64,000 nucleotides of DNA, from NCBI GenBank assembly GCA_033856025.1, contig JAWVFQ010000026.1, forward strand, positions 37,252 to 101,251, given 5' to 3'. Under the pieces are notes generated by a model, which did no database searches, had not been told where the DNA came from, and saw nothing but the letters and a program-made list of their open reading frames with translations. Within the stretch, counting starts at the first letter, position 1, and each line of letters begins with the position of its first letter. The position numbers and the translations under genes were made by a program. The DNA comes from AC-38 sp033856025. GTDB taxonomy: Bacteria; Actinomycetota; Thermoleophilia; Solirubrobacterales; Solirubrobacteraceae. Positions 17,408 to 25,409 of the stretch are shown here, piece after piece.

Positions 17408-18046
17408 CTATTCGTAGCCCGGCTCCCCGGGGAGGACGATCCGCGCGGTCTCCCCGCTCATCAGCACGCGCGGCTCGACCGGGCGCACCTCCTGCCCGCG
17501 CGCGTGCTCGAGCAGGGCGTCGGCGCTGGGGAACCCGCCGATCTGCTCGAGGTGCTTGATGGTGGGGAAGACGAGGAGGATCTCGCCGCGCGCGTGGGCG
17601 TCCAGCGCGCCGGCCGGGGTGTACCAGCGGGCGTCCACGGTCTCCTCGCCGTCGGGGCGCGGGTCGGCGCCGGGCGGCGCGGCGACGAGGTAGAACCAGG
17701 TGTCGAAGCGCGTGCGCACCTCCTTGGGCGTGATCCAGCGCGAGAACGCGACCAGCGTCGCCGGGTCGCCGAGCGTCACGCTGGCCTCCTCCTCCATCTC
17801 GCGCAGCGCGCAGACGCGATGGGCGGCGTCGTCCTCGCCCTCGTGGGCGTCCACGGCGCCGCCGGGGAAGACCCAGGCGCCGCCCATGAAGCGCGCCTGC
17901 GGGTTGCGCTTGACCAGCAGCACCTCCAGCGCGTCGGCTCCGCCGCGCAGCAGGATCACCGAGGCGGCCTGGCGCGGGACGGTCGGGGCACCCGCGTTGT
18001 ACTGCTCGCCGCCCGCCTCCAGCTCCTCGCGTCCAACCTCCGTCAC
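17408..18046 (-). CDS. Nudix hydrolase (NUDT19-like)
   Basis: The 212-residue protein has the Nudix fold. ASVILLRGGADALEVLLVKRN leads into GGAWVFPGGAV, and the Nudix box runs through a Glu-rich insert to ALREMEEEASV (REmxEE), giving the metal-binding glutamates. The long spacing in the box and the C-terminal VFPTIKHLEQIGGF match NUDT7/19-type enzymes that cleave CoA or nucleotide diphosphates. GTG 18046 (reads MTEVGREELEAGGEQ) is preferred; a longer open frame would overlap the divergent rubredoxin gene. It heads the Nudix/PNPOx/epimerase/acyltransferase set on the minus strand. Confidence 0.87.
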   Translation of the reverse strand: MTEVGREELEAGGEQYNAGAPTVPRQAASVILLRGGADALEVLLVKRNPQARFMGGAWVFPGGAVDAHEGEDDAAHRVCALREMEEEASVTLGDPATLVAFSRWITPKEVRTRFDTWFYLVAAPPGADPRPDGEETVDARWYTPAGALDAHARGEILLVFPTIKHLEQIGGFPSADALLEHARGQEVRPVEPRVLMSGETARIVLPGEPGYE

Positions 18047-18073
18047 GGGGCCGGACGCTACAGTTCCGCGCCG

Positions 18074-18250
18074 ATGGCCGACGCCACACAGCAGTGGATG
18101 TGCACCTCCTGCGGATTCATCTACGACCCCGCGGAGGGCGACCCCGACGGCGGGATCCCGCCGGGGACCGCGTTCGAGGACGTGCCGGGCGACTGGTTCT
18201 GCCCCGTGTGCGGCGCGCGCAAGGGCGACTTCGAGCCGTACGAGGGTTGA
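18074..18250 (+). CDS. Rubredoxin
   Basis: The 58-residue protein is a complete rubredoxin. CTSCGFIYDPAEGDPD and WFCPVCGARKGDF supply the two C-x2-C pairs that bind a single iron, and the GIPPGTAFEDVPGDW segment between them is diagnostic. It carries single electrons to partners such as alkane hydroxylases or oxygen-detoxifying enzymes, but no such partner is adjacent here. ATG 18074 is the start, 27 bases from the divergent Nudix start. The YtfJ-like gene starts 3 bases after its stop, so the two are likely co-expressed. Confidence 0.95.
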   Translation: MADATQQWMCTSCGFIYDPAEGDPDGGIPPGTAFEDVPGDWFCPVCGARKGDFEPYEG

Positions 18251-18253
18251 CCT

Positions 18254-18688
18254 GTGGCGGGCTCCGCGACGCCGCGTGAGCTCCGCCGCTTCCTGACGCG
18301 CCTCGGCGGGGGCCGGCTGGTCTACGGACGGGCCGTCACGTCGGGCGACCACACGGTGGTGCCGGTCTCACGCGTGCGGATCGCCGGGGGCTTCGGCTTC
18401 GGCGGGGACGACGAGGGCGGGGGCGGGGGCGCCGTCGACGCGCGGCCGGTCGGCTTCATCGAGGTGGGGCCGCGCGGCGCGCGCTACGAGTCGATCCCGG
18501 CCGGCCACGGCCGGGCGGCGGCCATCGCGGCCGGGCTGGCGGCGGGGGCCGTGGCGGGGTCGGCGCTCGCGGGCTCCGCGGTCGTCAGGCGGCTCGGGCG
18601 CGCGGTCGGTCCGCGCGCCAGGCGGGCGGTGCGCTGGTCGAGCAGACGGGCGCTGCGCCGGTCGCCTCTGCGATCGCTTCTGCGGTGA
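18254..18688 (+). CDS. GerW/YtfJ-like protein with a C-terminal basic tail
   Basis: The 144-residue product resembles the sporulation protein YtfJ (GerW) domain: VYGRAVTSGDHTVVPVSRVR, a Gly-rich loop GGFGFGGDDEGGGGG, then PVGFIEVGPRGARYESI. A hydrophobic Ala/Gly helix (about 85-108) and an Arg-rich tail follow. Homologues also occur in non-sporulating actinobacteria, where the role is unknown. The start is GTG 18254, directly after rubredoxin. The last 104 bases overlap the 3' end of the convergent bioA gene, so the Arg-rich tail is encoded opposite the transaminase C-terminus. Confidence 0.72.
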   Translation: MAGSATPRELRRFLTRLGGGRLVYGRAVTSGDHTVVPVSRVRIAGGFGFGGDDEGGGGGAVDARPVGFIEVGPRGARYESIPAGHGRAAAIAAGLAAGAVAGSALAGSAVVRRLGRAVGPRARRAVRWSSRRALRRSPLRSLLR

Positions 18689-19931
18689 TCTCGACCAGCC
18701 GGCGCAGGTCGGCCTCGGCGATGGACAGCGGCGGCATCAGCACGACGACGTCGCCGAGCGGGCGCACGATGGCGCCGCGCCGGCGCGCGGCCAGCGTCAC
18801 CCGGTGGGCCATCCGCTCGTCCAGCGCGAAGTCCGTGAGCTGAATCCCGGTCATGAAGCCGCAGCGCCGGATCTCGGCCACGGTCTCCAGGGGCTCGACC
18901 CAGCGCGCGAGCCAGGTGCCCAGCACCTCGATCTTGGCCTGGAGGCGGCGGATCGTCTGCTCGCGCTCGAAGATGTCCAGGCTGGCCAGCGCGGCGGCGC
19001 AGGCCAGCGGGTTGCCGGTGTACGTGTGGCCGTGGAAGAAGGTCCGCAGCTCCTCGAAGCGCCCGAGGAAGCCCTCGTACACGCGCTCGGTCGTCAGTGT
19101 GGCGGCGAGCGGCAGGTAGCCCCCGGTGACGCCCTTGGCCAGGCACAGGAAGTCGGGCGTGACGTCCTCGTGCTCGCAGGCGAACATCCGCCCGGTGCGC
19201 CCGAACCCCGTCGCCACCTCGTCGGCGATCAGGAACACGCCGTGGCGGTCGCACAGCTCGCGCACGGCGCGCAGGTAGCCGGGCGGGTGCACGATCATCC
19301 CCGCGGCGCCCTGGACCAGCGGCTCCACGATCACCGCGGCGACGGTGTCGCCGTGCTCGGCCAGCAGGGCCTCCATGTGCGCGGCGTCGCCGGGCTCGGC
19401 CTGCCAGGCGTCGAAGAGCAGCGGGCGGTAGAGCGAGTGGAACAGGTCGATCCCGCCGACCGAGACCGAGCCGACCGTGTCGCCGTGGTAGGCGTCGCGC
19501 AGGGTCACGAAGCCGGTGCGCTGCGTCTCGCCCGCCTGCGCCCACCACTGGAACGCCATCTTCAGCGCGACCTCGGTGGCCGTGGAGCCGTTGTCGGAGA
19601 AGAACACGCGGCTCAGGCCGTCCGGCGCCACGTCGAGCAGCCGTCGCGCCAGCTCGATCGCCGGGCGGTGGGAGAGCCCGAGCATCGTCGTGTGCGCCAC
19701 GCGGTCGAGCTGATGGCGGATCGCCGAGTCGATCGCGTGGTGGCGATGCCCGTGGACGTTGCACCACAGCGACGAGACGCCGTCGATGTAGGCGTTGCCG
19801 TCGACGTCGAAGAGCGTGGTCCCCTCGGCGCGCTCGATGACCGGCGCCTCCTCCTCCGACCACCCCTGCTGCTGCGTGAAGGGATGCCAGAGGACTTCCC
19901 GGTCGAGCGCGGCCAGCTCGGAGGAGGTCAC
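18585..19931 (-). CDS. bioA: Adenosylmethionine-8-amino-7-oxononanoate aminotransferase
   Basis: The 448-residue PLP enzyme makes 7,8-diaminopelargonate from KAPA with S-adenosylmethionine as amino donor, a step in biotin synthesis. Visible features are LWHPFTQQ near the N-terminus, DGVSSLWCNVHGH, SDNGSTATEVALKMA, YHGDTVGS, IADEVATGFGRTG, and the PLP lysine in CLAKGVTGGYLPLA. These substrate-site motifs fit BioA rather than other class III aminotransferases. GTG 19931 is taken as start because the conserved part begins right after it; an upstream ATG at 19982 would overlap the divergent start as CATG. No other bio gene is in the window. Confidence 0.92.
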   Translation of the reverse strand: MTSSELAALDREVLWHPFTQQQGWSEEEAPVIERAEGTTLFDVDGNAYIDGVSSLWCNVHGHRHHAIDSAIRHQLDRVAHTTMLGLSHRPAIELARRLLDVAPDGLSRVFFSDNGSTATEVALKMAFQWWAQAGETQRTGFVTLRDAYHGDTVGSVSVGGIDLFHSLYRPLLFDAWQAEPGDAAHMEALLAEHGDTVAAVIVEPLVQGAAGMIVHPPGYLRAVRELCDRHGVFLIADEVATGFGRTGRMFACEHEDVTPDFLCLAKGVTGGYLPLAATLTTERVYEGFLGRFEELRTFFHGHTYTGNPLACAAALASLDIFEREQTIRRLQAKIEVLGTWLARWVEPLETVAEIRRCGFMTGIQLTDFALDERMAHRVTLAARRRGAIVRPLGDVVVLMPPLSIAEADLRRLVEITAEAIAEATGAAPVCSTSAPPAWRADRPRARAA

Positions 19932-19980
19932 GCGGCGCAAGCTAGCCCGTGAAGCGGACGTGAACGTATCCTCGCCGGCC

Positions 19981-21477
19981 ATGCCCCGTCGCCCGCCCGT
20001 CGCGCTGGTCGTGTTCGTCGTGGGGGCGGCGAGCCTGGGCGCGGAGATCGCCGCGGCGCGGCTGCTGGCTCCCTACTTCGGCGCGTCGACGATCGTGTGG
20101 GCGAACACGATCGCCACGGTGCTCGTGGCGCTGTCCGCCGGCTACTGGCTGGGCGGGCGCCTGGCCGACCGCAACCCGACCGTGGGCGGGATGTGCGGCC
20201 TGGTGCTCGGTGCGGCGCTGCTGCTGGCGGCGGTCCCGTTCGCCGCCGGGCCGTTCCTGCGCACGTCGGTGCGGGCGTTCGACGCGCTGTCGGCGGGCGC
20301 GTTCCTGGGATCGCTGTTCGGGGTGCTGGCCCTGGTCGCCGTGCCGGTCGTACTGCTGGGCGCGGTGACTCCGTACGCACTGCGCCTCTCGGTGCGCAGC
20401 GTCGAGGAGTCCGGCGCGGTGGCCGGGCGGCTGTACGCGATCTCGACGTTCGGGTCGCTGGTCGGGGTGTTCGTCTCGGCGCTGGTGACCATCCCGTTCC
20501 TGGGGACGCGCCGGACGTTCCTCGTCTTCGCGGTGGCGCTGGCCGTGGTCGGGGTGCTGGGCCTGCGCCGGCGCTGGGCGCTCGCGCCATTGGTACCGAT
20601 AGTCCTCATCGCGATCCCGGTGGGGACGGTCAAGGGGGAGAACGGGGCGCGGGTGATCTGGGAGCGCGAGACGCCCTACCAGTACGCGCGCGTGACCGAG
20701 TTCCCCGGCGGCCGGCGCGAGCTCGAGCTCAACGAGGGCCAGGCGGTGCATTCGGTCTATCGCCCGGACACCGTGCTGACCAACGACTACTGGGACGGGT
20801 TCCTCGTGCTGCCGTTCGCGGCGCTGCGCGCCCCACCGCGGCGCGTGGCGATCCTGGGCAACGCCGCCGGGACGACGGCGCGCGCCTACGCGCGCTTCTT
20901 CCCGGGCGCGGCCGTCGACGGGGTGGAGATCGATCGCGCGCTGACCGGCGTCGGCCGGCGGCTCTTCGGCATGCGCAACCCCCGGCTGCGGACGTACGCG
21001 CAGGACGCCCGGCCCTTCCTGGCCCGCCAGGACGACGCGCGCTACGACGCGATCTTCGTGGACACCTACCGCCAGCCCTACATCCCCTTCTACCTGTCCA
21101 CACGCGAGTTCTTCGAGCTGGCGCGCGACAAGCTGGCGCCCGGCGGCGTCGTGGTGCTCAACGTCGGCCACCCCCGCGACTCGCGCCGACTGGAGCGCGT
21201 GCTGGCCGCCACGATGCGCGCGGCCTTCCCCACGGTCCTGCGCGACCCGATCGAGGACACCAACGTCCTGCTCGTCGCCACGACCTCCCCGGGCGCGGGC
21301 GGGGCCCGGCTGCGCGCCGCGGCACGGCGCCTGGACCCCGAGCTGCGCGCGGTGGCCACAGACGAGGCCCGCCACCTGCGCCCGGGCCTGCGCGGCGGCG
21401 ACGTCTACACCGACGACCGCGCACCGGTGGAGTGGCTGATCGACACCTCGATCGTCCGCTACGCCGCGGGCGACTAG
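19981..21477 (+). CDS. Membrane-bound spermidine synthase-like protein
   Basis: The 498-residue protein has about seven membrane helices in residues 5-215, including SLGAEIAAARLLAPYFG and YAISTFGSLVGVFVSAL. A soluble spermidine/spermine-synthase-type methyltransferase fold (about 220-495) follows, with RVAILGNAAGTTARAY (nucleotide-binding loop), VDGVEIDRALTGVGRRLF, DARPFL and the DAIFVDTYRQPYIPFYLSTREFF segment. Fused membrane/SpeE-like proteins are widespread in actinobacteria; whether they make polyamines is unproven. Its stop shares CTAG (21474-21477) with the convergent gene. The ATG at 19981 is close to the bioA start. Confidence 0.85.
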   Translation: MPRRPPVALVVFVVGAASLGAEIAAARLLAPYFGASTIVWANTIATVLVALSAGYWLGGRLADRNPTVGGMCGLVLGAALLLAAVPFAAGPFLRTSVRAFDALSAGAFLGSLFGVLALVAVPVVLLGAVTPYALRLSVRSVEESGAVAGRLYAISTFGSLVGVFVSALVTIPFLGTRRTFLVFAVALAVVGVLGLRRRWALAPLVPIVLIAIPVGTVKGENGARVIWERETPYQYARVTEFPGGRRELELNEGQAVHSVYRPDTVLTNDYWDGFLVLPFAALRAPPRRVAILGNAAGTTARAYARFFPGAAVDGVEIDRALTGVGRRLFGMRNPRLRTYAQDARPFLARQDDARYDAIFVDTYRQPYIPFYLSTREFFELARDKLAPGGVVVLNVGHPRDSRRLERVLAATMRAAFPTVLRDPIEDTNVLLVATTSPGAGGARLRAAARRLDPELRAVATDEARHLRPGLRGGDVYTDDRAPVEWLIDTSIVRYAAGD

Positions 21478-22163
21478 GAAGTTTGAGGCCGGCGCGCTCC
21501 CAAGCCGCCGGAACCTCTGAGCAACGCCAGGTGCGCCGCGGCTTCCTCCAGAGCCAGCTTCTCGGGTCCCCGCAGTGGCTCTTCTGCCACGACGGCCAAG
21601 ACGTGGTCCGCTCCGATGGATGTGACGGTCCATCGGTGTGCCCAACTCCCCTTGAGGGTCCAAGGTTCCGTCGTCCCGGCAACCATCGACGCCGCGACCA
21701 GGTGAAGCAGATCCCCATGCGCCGTAGCCGAAGAAACCCGAGCGCGGTCCGCCTCGAGGACAAACAGCTCTGCCTCCACACGTCGGCGAATGCGCAGGTA
21801 ATCATGCGTCACGCCGAGGATGAGCTCGAACGCGCGATCCTCCCCATGTTGTCGGTTTTCCACCTCGGTTGCCATAGCGTCAAATAGAGCGACGCGAAGC
21901 TGTTCTATGTCCGCCGCGCGAGTCGCCCCTCTCGTCAAGCGTCTTCGGCTCGTTACTAGGCTCCTTAGTGCTCGGCGGGCCGGGCCGACTCGGGCCTGTC
22001 CCAGCTCGCTCACGGCGACCGCTATCGCGATGATTGGAGCAACCACCGCTCCGATTAACAGATATGCGAGCGCCTCACGGACCTCAAGCGCCGCTACGGC
22101 CACAGTTGCCACGGCGGACGCCGCGATCACAACTGGATAGGGCAGGAACGTTCGCTTGGTCAC
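21474..22163 (-). CDS. Two-helix membrane protein of unknown function
   Basis: GTG 22163 gives a 229-residue protein with two adjacent N-terminal hydrophobic helices (about 8-50, VVIAASAVATVAVAAL and AYLLIGAVVAPIIAIAVAV). A cytoplasmic helical domain follows, with VALFDAMATEVENRQHGEDRAFELI, a central hydrophobic patch HLVAASMVAGTTEPW and a C-terminal VLAVVAEEPLRGPEKLALEEAAAHL segment. No family was recognised. By eye the sequence is visibly less GC-rich than its neighbours, which suggests recent arrival. The stop shares CTAG with the spermidine synthase-like gene. Confidence 0.65.
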   Translation of the reverse strand: MTKRTFLPYPVVIAASAVATVAVAALEVREALAYLLIGAVVAPIIAIAVAVSELGQARVGPARRALRSLVTSRRRLTRGATRAADIEQLRVALFDAMATEVENRQHGEDRAFELILGVTHDYLRIRRRVEAELFVLEADRARVSSATAHGDLLHLVAASMVAGTTEPWTLKGSWAHRWTVTSIGADHVLAVVAEEPLRGPEKLALEEAAAHLALLRGSGGLGARRPQTS

Positions 22164-22168
22164 AGTGC

Positions 22169-22378
22169 TTAGGTTACGCCCAACCCGCGAAGCGCCAGCG
22201 CGGTAAAGCCCGCGATGGCGCCGAGACCTCCGCCGCGCTGGACCCAGCGGGCGACGTCTAGATCTTCGAATCCAAGGTCCACAAGGAGCGCCGCGAGCGC
22301 CCACGTCGCGCCGGCACCGAGCGCGGCGCCGCCTCCGACGACTTCGCCGCCTTCCTTGAGCACGTCTCCAAGATCCAC
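22169..22378 (-). CDS. Small membrane protein, unknown function
   Basis: The open frame from GTG 22378 encodes 69 residues with a Gly/Ala-rich hydrophobic stretch (about 14-37, GGGAALGAGATWALAALLV) and a second weaker one near the end (LGAIAGFTALALRGLG). It lies 5 bases upstream of the two-helix membrane protein gene on the same strand, so they could be one transcript. There is no recognised family; it could be a chance frame. Confidence 0.45.
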   Translation of the reverse strand: MDLGDVLKEGGEVVGGGAALGAGATWALAALLVDLGFEDLDVARWVQRGGGLGAIAGFTALALRGLGVT

Positions 22379-22432
22379 GCGCCCTTAGAACGGCTCACCT
22401 GGCTCGGGCGTGACTCAGACTGGTGAGCTGGG

Positions 22433-22942
22433 TTAGGCGGCGACCAGCTCGGCCTCGATGAGGCGGGTGCCGCTTGCGGCGATGACGTGCTCGAGGTCCT
22501 GGGCGATGGAGGCGATGAGGCGCTGGACCGGCGCGTTGTCGGCCAGCGTGGTGGCGGTGAAGCGGTGGATGCCGCGCTGCTGGGCCTCGGCGACGAGGGC
22601 GCGCGAGAGCGCGCGGCCGACGCCCTGGCCCTGGTAGGGGTCGCCGACGACGATCGCGAACTCGGCCGTGTCCGGGCGCTCGCGGTCGCGGACGAAGCGC
22701 GCGACGCCCACCAGGTGGGAGGGGTGCTCGGCCTCGACGGCCACCAGGGCGACGTGGTCGACGCCGTCGAGCTCGGTCAGGTATCGCAGCTCGCCGCGCG
22801 TGAAGCTCGGCTTGGGGGAGAGGAAGCGCCGGTACTGGGACTCGGAGCTGAGCAGGCGCAGGCCGGACAGCAGCAGCGCCTTGTCCGCGGGCTCGATCGG
22901 CCGGACTACGACGTCCAGCCCGTTTTCCAGAGTCAGGTTCAC
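22433..22942 (-). CDS. GNAT family N-acetyltransferase
   Basis: The 169-residue protein is a GNAT acetyltransferase. VVRPIEPADKALLLSGLRLLS is the usual opening, HLVGVARFVRDRERPDTAEFAIVV are the central strands, and GDPYQGQGVGRALSRALVAEA is the acetyl-CoA pyrophosphate loop (Q/RxxGxG/A). ATTLADNAPVQRLI is the C-terminal motif. The SSESQYRRFL segment near residue 35 is shared with small GNATs related to the C-terminal domain of protein-lysine acetyltransferases; the substrate is not known. GTG 22942 is the start. The gene is monocistronic as far as can be seen. Confidence 0.88.
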   Translation of the reverse strand: MNLTLENGLDVVVRPIEPADKALLLSGLRLLSSESQYRRFLSPKPSFTRGELRYLTELDGVDHVALVAVEAEHPSHLVGVARFVRDRERPDTAEFAIVVGDPYQGQGVGRALSRALVAEAQQRGIHRFTATTLADNAPVQRLIASIAQDLEHVIAASGTRLIEAELVAA

Positions 22943-23008
22943 ATTTGAAACCTACCCCGGGCGGGCGCCCGGCTCTGTGGCCGGGGTCACAGCCGGCCGG
23001 CGGCGCGG

Positions 23009-24346
<1,338 letters not shown>

Positions 24347-24369
24347 GCTGGAAGCCTACGCTTCCGGCG

Positions 24370-24627
24370 TCAGTTGCAGACCGCGCAGCGGCCGGTGGCG
24401 CAGGAGCACGTCAGCGCGCCGTCGACCATGCGGGCCGGCCCCCAGCGCCGCAGCCACTCCAGGGCGACGGGTTCGCTGCGATCGGCCGACCCGCCGGGCC
24501 AGGCGCGGTGGAGCAGCGCCGTGGTCAGGCGCTGCTCGTCGCGGTCGCCCCGGCGGGCGATCGATTCGATGTGGTCGGCGAAATCCTCCACGCGGGCTTG
24601 AGGGTACCCGCGGTCCGGACGCACCAA
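24370..24627 (-). CDS. Small protein with a Cys-rich C-terminus
   Basis: The 85-residue open frame (GTG 24627; GTG 24591 is a shorter option) has an acidic/basic helical N-terminus (VEDFADHIESIARRGDRDEQR) and ends with C-S-C-A-T-G-R-C-A-V-C-N, four cysteines in ten residues that could bind a metal or an iron-sulfur cluster. It is 23 bases upstream of gltA on the same strand, so the two may share a transcript. No family was recognised. Confidence 0.5.
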   Translation of the reverse strand: MVRPDRGYPQARVEDFADHIESIARRGDRDEQRLTTALLHRAWPGGSADRSEPVALEWLRRWGPARMVDGALTCSCATGRCAVCN

Positions 24628-24646
24628 CCCCGGTTGGCGGCGGGCG

Positions 24647-25012
24647 CTAGGCCGTCTGCGGCGTCTTCTCGATGGCCTGGCGGTACATGTCCATCTGGCC
24701 CGCGACGCCCTCGTTGACGTAGCCGTTGATGATCCGCATGCCCTCGACGCACAGCGTGGCCTCGGTCATGTGGCGCTGGAACTCCGTGTCGTTCTGGACG
24801 CCGGCGATCTGGTCGCCGGTCCCGTGCAGCTGGAAGCAGCCGCCCAGGTCGCTGCCGTTGGGGCTGAGCAGGCAGACGTCGAACTTCTCGATGCGCCCGT
24901 CCTGCTGCATGCGCCCGTACAGGCCCACGCCGTCGTTGAAGACCTCCAGGGCGCGCTCCTCGCGACCCCGTGCCGCGTCGGACCATCCGATGAAGAGCAT
25001 TTGATCGGCCAT
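24647..25012 (-). CDS. Conserved-looking small protein of unknown function
   Basis: The 121-residue product begins MADQMLFIGW and has GREERALEVFNDGVGLYGRMQQDGRIEKFDVCLL, FQLHGTGDQIAGV and GYVNEGVAGQMDMYRQ. The alternating strands and helices suggest a small alpha/beta ferredoxin-like fold. A ribosome binding site AAGGGAG lies before ATG 25012. It has no signal peptide or membrane helix. It lies 19 bases upstream of the Cys-rich gene on the same strand. The function is unknown. Confidence 0.65.
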   Translation of the reverse strand: MADQMLFIGWSDAARGREERALEVFNDGVGLYGRMQQDGRIEKFDVCLLSPNGSDLGGCFQLHGTGDQIAGVQNDTEFQRHMTEATLCVEGMRIINGYVNEGVAGQMDMYRQAIEKTPQTA

Positions 25013-25067
25013 TCCTGGCTCCCTTGCTTTTGTGGTCCAGATTGCTTTCCGGACCGGTGGGGCCAGC

Positions 25068-25409
25068 CTAACGCCGCCGCCACCCTCCGCCGAGAAATCT
25101 TCCCAGCCGGCCGGCGCGCGGGTTGGCGCTGAACTCCGGCGCGCCGGGCTCGTAGCGCGGAAGCTGGACCGCCTCGGCCGTGTCGATGGTCAGCGTGACG
25201 GCGGTCTCGGTGATGCGACCCACCTCGGGCGCGTCCACGAAGACGTCGCCGCGGTCGGTGCGCATGACGATCCCATCGAAGATCTGCTCGCGCGCGTTGT
25301 CGAGGACGCGCTCGGTGGTCCCGAGCCGCGTGCCGTCGGATGCGTGGATCGGCGTGCCGCGTCGCAGCACCTTGTAGGAGATGGCGGGGCCGTCGTCCTC
25401 GACCGTCAT
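25068..25409 (-). CDS. PRC-barrel-like small protein
   Basis: The 113-residue protein has a beta-rich core typical of PRC-barrel-like or DUF2171-like proteins: RRGTPIHASDGTRLGTTERVL, FDGIVMRTDRGDVFVDAPEVGRI and AVTLTID. A basic Gly/Arg-rich tail follows. ATG 25409 overlaps the stop of dcd as ATGA, so it is translated with dcd. What the pairing means for nucleotide metabolism is unclear. Confidence 0.65.
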   Translation of the reverse strand: MTVEDDGPAISYKVLRRGTPIHASDGTRLGTTERVLDNAREQIFDGIVMRTDRGDVFVDAPEVGRITETAVTLTIDTAEAVQLPRYEPGAPEFSANPRAGRLGRFLGGGWRRR

